Of a DNA stretch of 40,818 nt, positions 1 to 8,570 are shown piece after piece; the first letter of the stretch is position 1; every line of letters starts with the position of its first letter. Under the pieces are notes generated by a model, which worked only from the letters and a program-made list of their open reading frames with translations, ran no database searches and was not told the DNA's origin. Origin of the DNA: Fidelibacterota bacterium (GTDB lineage Bacteria; Fidelibacterota; Marinisomatia; Marinisomatales; UBA1611); NCBI GenBank assembly GCA_018658715.1, contig JABHUQ010000035.1, positions 1 through 40,818 on the forward strand, read 5' to 3'. Made by a program: the position numbers and the translations under genes.

Positions 1-253
1 AATCAGAGAATAAATTCTCAATACTGAGTCTACCGTCTTTTAATTCATTGACACGGCTGACATTGTCACCGTCTTTAGCGGAATGGTCTCTAAGTTTATC
101 ATCAGAACGGCGCTCATCTCTTTCAATATCTTTTTGGGATTTAACACGGGCGGGTTTCTCCTTCCCTGATTTTCTTGGATTATCATTGGTACTAATTGCA
201 AAAATAATATTAATTCCCATAATAAATATAAATATATATCGTAGTATGCACAT
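1..253 (-). CDS. Secreted protein of unknown function, N-terminal part only
   Basis: The first 84 codons of a minus-strand gene that runs off the left edge of the window. It starts at an ATG (251-253) preceded by AGAGAGG about 8 bases upstream. The protein opens with MCILRYIFIFIMGINIIFA, a plausible signal peptide with cleavage before ISTND. What follows is a strongly charged, probably disordered stretch rich in Lys, Arg and Asp (KEKPARVKSQKDIERDERR). I do not recognise the family, and the diagnostic part lies outside the window. The second Met (residue 12) is a less likely start because it would leave a very short signal sequence. A plus-strand open frame over the same bases is antisense noise. 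Confidence 0.6.
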   Translation of the reverse strand, partial: MCILRYIFIFIMGINIIFAISTNDNPRKSGKEKPARVKSQKDIERDERRSDDKLRDHSAKDGDNVSRVNELKDGRLSIENLFSD

Positions 254-273
254 TAGGAGACCTCTCTTCTCTT

Positions 274-348
274 TTATGTATTTAAGTAGCATATTACCGC
301 TTTTACACCTACACGTCTATCAAGCTCCGCGGTAATTGTGTCTAACAT
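274..348 (-). CDS. Possible short ORF between ppc and the left-edge gene
   Basis: A 24-codon frame beginning MLDTITAELDRRVGVKAVIC, 20 bases before the start of the left-edge gene. The same frame is open all the way back to the ppc stop codon at 439-441, and the extra codons read NPWNIQANYYN just before the Met, which looks protein-like rather than random. No convincing ribosome-binding site precedes the ATG; AGG lies about 14 bases away. It may be a small coupled ORF, the remnant of a decayed gene, or chance. Confidence 0.2.
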   Translation of the reverse strand: MLDTITAELDRRVGVKAVICYLNT

Positions 349-438
349 ATTATAATAGTTAGCCTGTATGTTCCAAGGATTAATAATGTTTTTTTTATTG
401 TTTTTAGGTTGGGTGGAATGGCTGGCTTTATAGTGTTC

Positions 439-2967
439 TTATGCAGAATTTCTAGACGCATTGATGTTTCCAAATAAAGTTCGAATTATGATTTTTTCTA
501 ACGTTTGTTTTTGTTTTTCATTTAAATCATTTTCTCTTAACCTCATGAGAGCGTATTGCTGAATAACCAAAAGAGGTAAAACGGTTTCTTCTCTTAGGGC
601 GATGGATTCTTTAATGTTTTGGTTGTTCTGTAATAATTCTTTTTGACCTGAAATTGTTAATATTAATCTTTCGGTTAGGTCGTATTCTTCTTTCAGCCTA
701 GACCAAAATTCACCATAGGTCCGGTCGTGCTTCATATAGTCTGTTAATGGAAAATATGTTTTACACATACTTTGCATAGAATTTCCAATAAGGGCGCGGA
801 AAAACCGAGACTCAGAATAAAGTTGTATTATATCATTTAGTTTCCCGGAATCTTCCATCTCCTTTAGCGCTGTCCCTAAACCATAAAAACCGGGAATGTT
901 TTGTTTTATTTGTGACCACGCGCCTACAAACGGTATGGCTCTTAATTGTTGAAATTCCACTTTGTTGGATTCGTTTCTTTTATCTGGTCGAGACCCAATA
1001 TTGGTTCGACTATAATATTTTAATGGAGACATATCAACCAAGAAAGACGTAAACAGTGGGTGGTCTTTTAAATCTGTATATGTCCTTAAGGCTGTTGTGC
1101 TCATGTGTTCTAATAGGGCATGATTTTCGCTTGTAAGTTTTTTATGTTTATCTTCAAACAAAAGATTGTCTAGCCCGGCTGTCAGTAACTGTTCTAGATT
1201 TAGTTTTGCAGATTCTTTTGTTCCGAATTTGCTGGAAATGGTTTGACCCTGAACGGTGAGTTGGATTTCGGTTGAAGCAATTTTTGACCCCAGGGATGCA
1301 TAATAGTTGTGGGTATTTCCTCCACCGCGAGCAGGAGGCCCTCCACGCCCATCAAAAAAGATAATTTTTATTCCTCCTTTTTTTGATAAATCTGATAGTT
1401 GTTCTCTTACTTTATATATATTCCAATTTGCGCTTAAATAACCGCCGTCTTTGGTGCCATCAGAAAACCCCAACATAACGGTTTGCTTATTTCCGCGTTG
1501 CGATAAATGGTCTAAATAATCTTCATTACATAAAAGAGTTGTCATGATTTGTTCCGCATTATTTAAATCATTTATTGTTTCAAATAGCGGGATAAAGTCG
1601 ACCGGAATTGGTTCGTTTTGAAAGGTGGTCTGTTTTGCTATATAGAATACGCTCGCCACGTCTTTATCGCTTTGGCAATTTGAAATAATGTATCGATGGC
1701 TTCCTTTTTCTCCGTTTGTTTCTTGAATATTTTTCATGGTTTTGAATGACTGGAGCGTGTCGTCAATGCGATCATTTGGTGCTTTGGGTATGCTGGTTAA
1801 TAAATTAGATGAGAAGAGTGCTTCGGCTGTGCTTTTTTCATCACTGTCTGGTAGTAAATATTTTATAGTTTCCCTTATTATGCTACTGTCCTGCCTAAAA
1901 TCCAGTGTGGCAAAATGAAAGCCAAATAGAGATACTCGATCAATATAATCTTCAATGATCTCTTTAAATACACCGTTATGATGTGTGTTGATATCATTTA
2001 GAATAGAGTGCAATTCAATCAATAGTTCTGGGGCAGACCAAGAATCGTAACCTCGGATACATTTTAAGATTTTTTTTTCAATCTTAAGTAGGTGTTCATA
2101 AATGCCAGAAAACGAAATACGACGACGAATTGCCCGGATGTCCGTATAATAACATTTTAAAATTGTTTCTTTCAATCGGCGAGCAACATCGAGTGTGATT
2201 GTTGTATTCACAAAAGGATTGCCGTCTCTATCTCCGCCAGGCCAGAACCCAAGTTGTATTGATTGTATGGCGCCCGGTTCTTTTAATAAATATTTTCTGA
2301 GAGACGTGACAATGTTTCCGGCAGAACTATAAAAAATGTTTTGTAAATACCATGTAAGATTTACCGCTTCGTCATAGGGTGATGGTTTTTTCTTTTTAAA
2401 GAAAGGGGTCATGCCTAGTTGCATTAAATAAGTATGAATTAAGTCAACATCGTTATTAGCAATCGCATCAGTTAAATCTGTTATAATGGCTAATACGCGA
2501 CCCGGGTAAAATTGTGTTGGGTGGGCGGTTAAGACGGGGCGGATAGAAAATTGATTTAAACTTTTTTCAAGTATATCTTTTTTGTTTTCCCCGTTGGTTC
2601 GGAAAAATAAATCTGCAAGAGATCCATCCCCATCAAGGTTGTTTAGCGCTTCGAAAGTTGCGTCTTCTAAGGCGTCAATAAGAACGACTTGTCGTTCTAT
2701 AAATTGAATAACGCGAAATAAATAATCAAAATGGTCGGCTTCATTTTTATTTATAAACTGTTCCTTTAAAAATGTTTCTACAATCTGTTTTGGCGATTCT
2801 CCGCGGGATAATTTATCTCGACAAATATCTGTTAGTATTGGAATAAGAACACCGACATCCTTGATGCCGCCTAAAGGAAGTTTAAGAAATATTGAATTAT
2901 AAAGTTGATATTTTAAGCCGACTGTTTGTTGGTAGTCAGATAGTGACTTATGTTTTGATGAATTCAA
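439..2967 (-). CDS. ppc: Phosphoenolpyruvate carboxylase
   Basis: Catalyses PEP plus bicarbonate to oxaloacetate plus phosphate, the anaplerotic feed into the TCA cycle, in the cytoplasm. At 842 aa it is close to the usual 850-950. Family signatures appear in order: LTAHPTQ around residues 146-152 with the catalytic His149, GFWPGGDRDGNP at 240-251, the MLGFSDGTKDGG block near 498-509, FFDGRGGPPARGGG at 537-550 and LRAIPFVGAWSQ at 675-686. HPTQ (usually HPTE) and DGRGGPPARGGG (usually HGRGGxxGRGGG) point to the Bacteroidetes-like branch. The C terminus is RNSA instead of the classic RNTG. The start overlaps the stop of the upstream lytic transglycosylase gene in an ATGA, so the two are probably translationally coupled. 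Confidence 0.95.
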   Translation of the reverse strand: MNSSKHKSLSDYQQTVGLKYQLYNSIFLKLPLGGIKDVGVLIPILTDICRDKLSRGESPKQIVETFLKEQFINKNEADHFDYLFRVIQFIERQVVLIDALEDATFEALNNLDGDGSLADLFFRTNGENKKDILEKSLNQFSIRPVLTAHPTQFYPGRVLAIITDLTDAIANNDVDLIHTYLMQLGMTPFFKKKKPSPYDEAVNLTWYLQNIFYSSAGNIVTSLRKYLLKEPGAIQSIQLGFWPGGDRDGNPFVNTTITLDVARRLKETILKCYYTDIRAIRRRISFSGIYEHLLKIEKKILKCIRGYDSWSAPELLIELHSILNDINTHHNGVFKEIIEDYIDRVSLFGFHFATLDFRQDSSIIRETIKYLLPDSDEKSTAEALFSSNLLTSIPKAPNDRIDDTLQSFKTMKNIQETNGEKGSHRYIISNCQSDKDVASVFYIAKQTTFQNEPIPVDFIPLFETINDLNNAEQIMTTLLCNEDYLDHLSQRGNKQTVMLGFSDGTKDGGYLSANWNIYKVREQLSDLSKKGGIKIIFFDGRGGPPARGGGNTHNYYASLGSKIASTEIQLTVQGQTISSKFGTKESAKLNLEQLLTAGLDNLLFEDKHKKLTSENHALLEHMSTTALRTYTDLKDHPLFTSFLVDMSPLKYYSRTNIGSRPDKRNESNKVEFQQLRAIPFVGAWSQIKQNIPGFYGLGTALKEMEDSGKLNDIIQLYSESRFFRALIGNSMQSMCKTYFPLTDYMKHDRTYGEFWSRLKEEYDLTERLILTISGQKELLQNNQNIKESIALREETVLPLLVIQQYALMRLRENDLNEKQKQTLEKIIIRTLFGNINASRNSA

Positions 2968-3782
2968 TCTGTATCACCTTCACTCCCATTGGCGCGCTTT
3001 TTAATTTCGTCGGCAAGCTCTAAAACCGCCATTACATAATTGTCTGAGTGGTTATAGGCTCGAATAGATTTATAAATACTTCCTGTTTTAGAATAATCAT
3101 TACTGTCTTTTTTATATCCGTGACGAACCAAGTAATTTGCAATACTTCCTAATACGTCTGGCCAATCATAAGGGCGGCGTACACCATCCTCGTCAAAGTC
3201 GACTGAGTAAGCCACAAAACTTGATGGAATAAATTGACCAAACCCAAATGCTCCAGCGTAAGACCCTTCAATGGAGTGAGGATCTACATGGTCTTTATAG
3301 CAATAATTTAAATAGGATGCTAATTCTTTAGATGCCCACTTTGCTCGTTTAGGCATTTCATGAATTTGTGTATAGAGAGAATTAAAAACCGTAAACCCTT
3401 TGTGGTGTGTTCCATAATTACTTTCAATTCCTGCAATGCTACACACAATAAAAGGATCAATATTATAACGCTCAGTTACTTGGTTGAATAATGCTTTGTT
3501 TTCGTTATAGAATTTGGCGCCAGAGATAATGCGAGATTCTTTGACAAATATTTTGCGATATTGTTCCCATGTTTTCTTTTCCCATGGGCGGGCAAATCGT
3601 TCGGGAATTTCTTGATGTGCGGTAATAAGACTATTGGAAAATGCTTTTTCAATAAAAGCTAAAGGAATATCTTTCCCTTGTAAACGATCCTTAACCATTC
3701 GATAGGCCAGGTCAGCTTCTATGTCATCCACCGCTAATAATCCAGTTGTTAAGCTGGTGAGTATAATTAGTATTTTTTTCAT
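2964..3782 (-). CDS. MltB-type lytic murein transglycosylase (GH103-like)
   Basis: Cleaves the MurNAc-GlcNAc bond of peptidoglycan with formation of 1,6-anhydro-MurNAc, in the periplasm. The 272-aa protein begins with a signal peptide (MKKILIILTSLTTGLLA, cleavage before VDD). No lipobox Cys is present, so unlike E. coli MltB it is probably soluble. The catalytic glutamate is Glu120 in AGIESNYG. Family hallmarks follow: GSYAGAFGFGQFIPSSF, AVSVDFD-like text (YSVDFDEDGVRRPYDWPD), and GSIANYLVRHGY. The start is the ATG at 3780-3782 with a weak AGG upstream. It is the first gene of a two-gene unit with ppc, sharing an ATGA overlap. That pairing has no obvious functional logic. Confidence 0.88.
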   Translation of the reverse strand: MKKILIILTSLTTGLLAVDDIEADLAYRMVKDRLQGKDIPLAFIEKAFSNSLITAHQEIPERFARPWEKKTWEQYRKIFVKESRIISGAKFYNENKALFNQVTERYNIDPFIVCSIAGIESNYGTHHKGFTVFNSLYTQIHEMPKRAKWASKELASYLNYCYKDHVDPHSIEGSYAGAFGFGQFIPSSFVAYSVDFDEDGVRRPYDWPDVLGSIANYLVRHGYKKDSNDYSKTGSIYKSIRAYNHSDNYVMAVLELADEIKKRANGSEGDTD

Positions 3783-3914
3783 GAACGCCTAAATTAGTTT
3801 GGGGAATTTATTATACTGCTGAAAAGATTAGAAGCGCTATTGATGTTATTTTTTACTTATTATATAAAAATCCTTATGGGTAAGGTATTGTTCCAAAAAA
3901 GGGGGGCGCCTAAA

Positions 3915-3944
3915 CATCAAACCCCACGGATGTGGGGTTTGATG
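3915..3944 (-). terminator. Perfect 13-bp hairpin after the 3962-6034 gene
   Basis: CATCAAACCCCAC, loop GGAT, GTGGGGTTTGATG. It sits 17 bases after the stop codon of the minus-strand surface-protein gene. On the minus strand it is followed by TTTA, a C run and then TTTTTT, so the U tract is offset from the stem. It probably stops transcription before the mltB-type gene. Confidence 0.6.
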
Positions 3945-3961
3945 CCGGAGAAAGGTTCGGG

Positions 3962-6034
3962 CTATTTAAGCAATATCATTTTTTGTGTTTGAGAAAAAGA
4001 ACCGCTTTCAATTCTTAAAATGTAAACACCGCTCGGCTGGTGTTTACCATTCCACTTTATTATATGTTGGCCTGGTTCTAGTTTTTTATTCAAAATAGAT
4101 TCTACCATTCGCCCCGAAAGATCGAAAACTTGTAATGATGTGTTTTGGTTTGATTTTCCGGTTGGGATATTAAAGCGTACCGTCGCGGTTGGATTAAAAG
4201 GGTTGGGGTAAACGGGATACAACCTATAGTCGTTGATAATAATGTTTACATTATCATTGTTTGAGGCTGTACCAACCCAACTCGCGGACCTTTCTGAGTA
4301 AACTCGAAATCCTTCCACATCCGTAAAGTTATCTAAAAACATAAAATCTGCGTCATAGAAACATTCTTCATATGAGTTATAATCTTCTTCACAGGGATAA
4401 AAATACCCTCCAGCAAAAAGCGTGTCGTTTATAATAGCATATTCTAGTTCTATCTCTTCTTCGTCTTCGTACATTAAATATAACGTATCGGGTGTTGCGC
4501 TCCATTCGAAATAACTCGTATCAGACCATGTTTCGTGGGATTCTTCATCAAATTCAACATAAAGTTCCATCCCTGTTGAGTCACTATAAAAATAGGTATA
4601 TATATCTGTATTGTCGTCATCTGTTCCTTCGTCGAACAATTCGTCGGGGAATTCAATTAATGTTTCCACTCCCGCTAAATATTCTACCATTTCTGGGCCA
4701 AACGTTCCGGACAGCGCCATAGAAAGTTCGTCTGTTTCATCCACAAGAACTAAGTCTGAAAAAGTAATGGTGTGGTTCGTTGTATCAATGGACGTGAGAG
4801 AGAGTGCTGTTTCTGTGTCAGCGCTAAATTCTATCATTTCATTATCAATGAGAGTTATGCCTTCCACCATGTCAATTTGCTCATTATCTGTAGAAGAGCC
4901 AAATGCAATTATCGTTGGGTTCTCCACCAGCGTTTCTTCCCCAAATAAGAACATAAAAAATTCCATAAAATTCATATTCATAATAAATCCATAGGGAGCG
5001 CCTTCTTCTTCGCCTGTGTCTTCTAGTTCAAAAGATATTCCGTCATTTGCGCCTCCGTCGGCAATAGTTTCATAGTTGGAGTCATATAATGTCCACGAAA
5101 TTTCATCATCTGTGTCTGTTCCGGTTCCAATACAATTGAAAGTATAATACCCGGGTTCTAAGCAAATATCAACATCGCCGAAACATGCGTCGTCCCACAG
5201 TGAGCCATTTTCCACGATGTCGCCACTTCCGTCTACAACAGTCCAGTAAGCATCACCCCATCCGTCGCATTCAGAGTCAAACATTTCAAGATAAAAACAG
5301 ATATCATCGTCATTTCCGCCTCCAGCCCAATCGCCTTCTAGCTCTTCAGCAACAAATCCGTATGTTTGATCAGAATAGTAATCGAAAAAGCACCCTACGC
5401 TTCCTCCTTCATAAATGACATATTCAGAAACAAAGGAATAAACGGCGGCTTTATAGGGGTCTGTGGGCCAATTTATTTCACAATTATCGGGATTGTTTCC
5501 TCCAAGCCCACCTGAAACATTCTCGCCATCTACTGTTAAGTTAAATTCACCTGTTAAATCAAAAATGCTTTGGCCTTGGTTTTCTGCGTTATCGTTCACA
5601 TAATTTTGCGCGTACTCTAGAGCATAAACATTTCTATTGTTTCTTGCGGCTTCATCTTCAAAAATATAACCATCTAAAAAATATGTTAAGTCCGCTTCGA
5701 AAAATTCAGTTGATACATGAATACTTCCTTCGCCTTCTTCTAGGGCCATCATTTGAGATACATTCGGGTGGGATTGGTCTGTTGCAACCGTGATATACAT
5801 ATCTTGCGATTCATCTTCTACAAGCCATTCCCCCACGATATCGCTCATGTCTCGGTTTGACCTTTGGTTTGGATTCATTACCTGACTCTCTATGCTTTCT
5901 TGGGTAATGTTTGGATATTTGCTTTTAATTTGCTTCGCGGCTTTTTTTAAGCGCTGCGTTACTGTTAAGTCACCGGCAAATAGTGCGCTTAACATAACAA
6001 TAACTAATAAGCTGATAGCGGTTGGTTTTCTCAT
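3962..6034 (-). CDS. Secreted surface protein with C-terminal sorting domain
   Basis: A 690-aa exported protein. It has a signal peptide (MRKPTAISLLVIVMLSALFA, then GDLTV) and a YPVYPNPFNPTATVRFNIP block about 85 residues from the end, closing in KMILLK. That layout is typical of type IX secretion sorting domains of the T9SS type A kind. The middle is very acidic (many Asp, Glu and Tyr) and holds one module resembling the DGWGD/EISWxLxD module seen in the 1764-aa protein at 17281-22575: DSECDGWGDAYWTV, then DEISWTLYD. No enzyme motif is visible. A good AGAGAGG ribosome site precedes the ATG at 6032-6034. It is probably displayed on the cell surface. It lies far from the sprA operon, so it would use that system in trans. 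Confidence 0.8.
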   Translation of the reverse strand: MRKPTAISLLVIVMLSALFAGDLTVTQRLKKAAKQIKSKYPNITQESIESQVMNPNQRSNRDMSDIVGEWLVEDESQDMYITVATDQSHPNVSQMMALEEGEGSIHVSTEFFEADLTYFLDGYIFEDEAARNNRNVYALEYAQNYVNDNAENQGQSIFDLTGEFNLTVDGENVSGGLGGNNPDNCEINWPTDPYKAAVYSFVSEYVIYEGGSVGCFFDYYSDQTYGFVAEELEGDWAGGGNDDDICFYLEMFDSECDGWGDAYWTVVDGSGDIVENGSLWDDACFGDVDICLEPGYYTFNCIGTGTDTDDEISWTLYDSNYETIADGGANDGISFELEDTGEEEGAPYGFIMNMNFMEFFMFLFGEETLVENPTIIAFGSSTDNEQIDMVEGITLIDNEMIEFSADTETALSLTSIDTTNHTITFSDLVLVDETDELSMALSGTFGPEMVEYLAGVETLIEFPDELFDEGTDDDNTDIYTYFYSDSTGMELYVEFDEESHETWSDTSYFEWSATPDTLYLMYEDEEEIELEYAIINDTLFAGGYFYPCEEDYNSYEECFYDADFMFLDNFTDVEGFRVYSERSASWVGTASNNDNVNIIINDYRLYPVYPNPFNPTATVRFNIPTGKSNQNTSLQVFDLSGRMVESILNKKLEPGQHIIKWNGKHQPSGVYILRIESGSFSQTQKMILLK

Positions 6035-6063
6035 GGTCTTTCCTCTCTTTTCTTTTTTTTATT

Positions 6064-6087
6064 AACACAGGAACCCCTTTCTGTGTT
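6064..6087. repeat. 7-bp inverted repeat in the leader of the surface-protein gene
   Basis: AACACAG, a 10-base spacer, then CTGTGTT, in the 85-base gap between the regulator gene and the surface-protein gene. On the minus strand no U run follows, so it is not a convincing terminator for the regulator. On the plus strand TTTTGTTT follows. It could be an mRNA leader hairpin or a binding site. Confidence 0.3.
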
Positions 6088-6119
6088 TTGTTTGTCCTAA
6101 TTTTCTATGCTATTTAAAA

Positions 6120-6818
6120 TTAATTCATCTCGCTGTCTTGACCCAAAAATGCGTCAATTGGTTTGCATACGACATCCACTTGATCTTTTTCGACATCCAC
6201 ATACCAAACCATACTCAATAATATATATTCGCCAGTCATGCCATGCTTCCAGCGTTGAATGGTGCTGAATTTCGTTTCTCTAATCCCCTCAGAGTAACGA
6301 ATGGTATTTTGATGTTTTTTCGTTTTTTCAAATTCTTCCGGGTGAATTAAATCTTCCCGATCGTACCGATGGCCTACTAATTGATCTTTGTTATACCCCA
6401 TAAACTCAAACCACTTTCCATCAATACTTGTTATCATACCATCGGAAGCCCTTCCAGAAATTAATAAAGACTCAGATACAATTTTATCAATTAAGTGGCC
6501 TTTTTTGATATTTTGTTTCTCGTGTACTTTTGTCGATTTAAGAGATTGTAATTCTTTTTTTAATGCTACATTTTCTCGCATTAGATAATTAATAACTGTT
6601 TGTGTTTCTTCCGATGTTTCGGGTGTTGCGGTTTGGTTTACGGGATGCTCGTTTTCTTCTCTCGTAAATTTTAATACATGTTTTGCGGGAATATCGCCTT
6701 TGGAAAGCCAAATACTTAACGCTTGCGGGGATACGCCAAAATATTCCGCCACCTCTCTTTTTCGGCGAAACCCCTTTGTATCCATTATAGAGTTTATTAT
6801 TTCTAAAGCTTTTGTCAT
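6120..6818 (-). CDS. HTH-PAS transcriptional regulator
   Basis: A 232-aa cytoplasmic protein. Residues about 18-50 (REVAEYFGVSPQALSIWLSKGDIPAKHVLKF) form a helix-turn-helix of the phage CI-repressor or XRE type. Residues about 70-98 look like a short coiled coil. Residues about 112-222 resemble a PAS fold: SDGMITSIDGKWFEFMGY, LVGHRYDREDLIHPEE, FSTIQRWKHGMTGEYILLSMVWYVD. It is therefore probably a sensor-regulator that dimerises, binds DNA, and reads a small ligand or redox signal through PAS. It is divergent from the envelope cluster starting at 7087, and an imperfect palindrome lies between them. The ribosome site is weak (AAAGAA before ATG); Met12 is an alternative start. Confidence 0.75.
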   Translation of the reverse strand: MTKALEIINSIMDTKGFRRKREVAEYFGVSPQALSIWLSKGDIPAKHVLKFTREENEHPVNQTATPETSEETQTVINYLMRENVALKKELQSLKSTKVHEKQNIKKGHLIDKIVSESLLISGRASDGMITSIDGKWFEFMGYNKDQLVGHRYDREDLIHPEEFEKTKKHQNTIRYSEGIRETKFSTIQRWKHGMTGEYILLSMVWYVDVEKDQVDVVCKPIDAFLGQDSEMN

Positions 6819-6871
6819 TTCTTTAATTTTTAGTTTATTATTTTCTTGTTTTTTAAGTATTGCCTAATCTA

Positions 6872-6890
6872 AATTAAGCTTATCTTAATT
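6872..6890. promoter_or_regulatory. Candidate operator in the divergent intergenic region
   Basis: AATTAAG, spacer CTTAT, CTTAATT: a 7-bp inverted repeat centred about 63 bases before the HTH-PAS start codon. The embedded string TTATCTTAA (6880-6888) recurs in the other orientation as TTAAGATAA at 6979-6987, on the way to the divergent gene at 7087. Two related sites in a 268-base divergent region suit an autoregulator. Binding by the adjacent HTH-PAS protein is inference only. Confidence 0.35.
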
Positions 6891-7086
6891 CAGATGCAAG
6901 TCAAACAGAGATGGTTTACTGGTTTGTCAAAAAATTATTCATTTTATTTTTTACAGTTCTTAATCGCAAGGTGGGGGGTTAAGATAAAAATGGTTAATAA
7001 AATAATAAGTTACTCTTAGGGGGTGTGTTTTGGGTGCTTCTGGTATATTTTCTATTCTAATTAATTAATACATAAGGACAATCGCT

Positions 7087-8556
7087 ATGACAATAACTAG
7101 ATACATTACAATTATTCTTTTATCTGTTTTTCTCTTTGCTCAAGACGGGACCATTCTTCCTGGGCAGAAATCAGCCATCCAATCCCTGTCTGCGACTGCA
7201 GGATTCACTGATGCTGATCTGAGTGCATACTTAGTTCAGATGTACGGAAAGTCCATTGACAATCTTAGTCAAGCAGATGGAGTTGGTGTTATCAAGGCTT
7301 TTCAGGCTGGGACTGTCGTAAAACAACAGTCTGTCGAAACAAAAATAGAATTGCGGGAGGCGGACTTGCTTGAGCCGGGCATGAAGAAGCTTTTTCATTT
7401 TCTTGATGGTACTGTTCGGCAGGGCGAAATACTATCTATTGAAGGTGGTGATATTGTTCTAAAAACGGGTAGCGGTACTTTTAATATCCCTTCTGATCAA
7501 TTTCTATCAGAGACCGCAGAAATCACAAACAAAAAAGGCGAGTTGTTTAAGGGGGTTGTACTTGGTGAAACATCTGAAGAATTTATACTTCGCACAACCT
7601 TTGGTGACGCTGTCATTCAAAAACGAGATATTCGTACCATGAAGCGGTACCATGGTGGCGTCTTAGATCGTCAATACGAGGATCTGAAAAAATTCTATCA
7701 AGGCGAGGCACAACTTATAGGGGTTTTTATGGATCCAACCGCGTTCCCTTTAGCCGGAAACACATTTTATTTAAGTGGCCTGTCTGTGGGGTATGGTCTT
7801 ACTGACAGGTTTATGATAACAACAAAATTTGGGTCAAATTTCAGCGGTGATTTAAACTTTCATCCTCGAATGCGGTTTTATCATCGCAAATCGGCAGAAA
7901 AAGAAGTTGCCGCAACCTGGGGAATTGGCTTACACCGCGCCGCCAGTATTGAAAGTGTTGTTGGAAGGTATTCCCACGCCGTCAATATTACCACGGGAGA
8001 TAGTACAAAATCTTTAAACCAACTCGATGATATTCGCGTAGCTGATTTGGTGAAAGAGAGCCAGGATGATTTTCTCTACGCTGAAGCGTATCTTGTTTTT
8101 TCATCTCGTAGGGTGAACCCAACCGGTCGGGGGAAAGTGGGTTGGTCTGCTGGGGTTAAGGCCAACAACGCCTTTATCAACCGCGACGATTGGCTTAAGT
8201 CTAGTTTTTCCGCTGAACTTGATACAGCAGCGCAGGTAAGCTGGAGCAACGATAAAAAGTATTCGGTTCCGTTTAGGTGTTGGTTGTCTCTAGAATACGA
8301 CCTAAGGAAAAATTTGAAATTTGTAGGTTCAGCTTGGATTGATAACGGTTACAAAACAATGGATCTTGCAGCTACTGTGGATGATTATTTTGGTGATGAT
8401 GGTTCTGACAGCTTTTCTCTAGATTCACCAAGGGGAGACGTCAGTATGATCGATTTTGATTTTGGTCTTCTCTATGCTGTAAATGAGTCTTTCCGCATAG
8501 GGATACACTTCCAGCAACCCTACATTGATTTTTATTGGGAATTTTTTGAATTCTAA
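7087..8556 (+). CDS. Exported protein with helical, Sm-like and barrel-like parts
   Basis: A 489-aa protein of unknown function. The signal peptide is MTITRYITIILLSVFLFA with Gln predicted at mature +1. Residues about 25-77 (QSLSATAGFTDADLSAYL...MYGKSIDNLSQADGVGVIKAF) resemble a small three-helix domain. Residues about 103-185 hold two short beta-barrel-like repeats of the form G-x-hydrophobic-LKT-x-x-G-x-x-IP. From about 215 to the end, alternating hydrophobic and aromatic segments (FYLSGLSVGYGLTDRFMITTKFG) and a terminal Phe suggest an outer-membrane beta barrel. AAGGAC lies 8 bases before the ATG. It is first in the plus-strand envelope cluster and divergent from the HTH-PAS regulator. Confidence 0.7.
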   Translation: MTITRYITIILLSVFLFAQDGTILPGQKSAIQSLSATAGFTDADLSAYLVQMYGKSIDNLSQADGVGVIKAFQAGTVVKQQSVETKIELREADLLEPGMKKLFHFLDGTVRQGEILSIEGGDIVLKTGSGTFNIPSDQFLSETAEITNKKGELFKGVVLGETSEEFILRTTFGDAVIQKRDIRTMKRYHGGVLDRQYEDLKKFYQGEAQLIGVFMDPTAFPLAGNTFYLSGLSVGYGLTDRFMITTKFGSNFSGDLNFHPRMRFYHRKSAEKEVAATWGIGLHRAASIESVVGRYSHAVNITTGDSTKSLNQLDDIRVADLVKESQDDFLYAEAYLVFSSRRVNPTGRGKVGWSAGVKANNAFINRDDWLKSSFSAELDTAAQVSWSNDKKYSVPFRCWLSLEYDLRKNLKFVGSAWIDNGYKTMDLAATVDDYFGDDGSDSFSLDSPRGDVSMIDFDFGLLYAVNESFRIGIHFQQPYIDFYWEFFEF

Positions 8557-8570
8557 TTTTAGCGAATCTA

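Noticed and set aside
48-335. Plus-strand open frame of 95 codons near the left edge
   Set aside because: It lies antisense to a minus-strand gene with a proper ribosome site and signal peptide, and its own sequence shows no fold or motif.
293-336. ATTACCGC...GCGGTAAT inverted repeat as an operator or hairpin
   Set aside because: The arms are only 8 bases with a 28-base spacer, and they fall within a possible short coding frame. Chance cannot be excluded.
439-2967. Stop-codon readthrough extending PEP carboxylase
   Set aside because: The PEP carboxylase C terminus is functionally constrained and ends at the expected position here, so an added 54 residues is unlikely.
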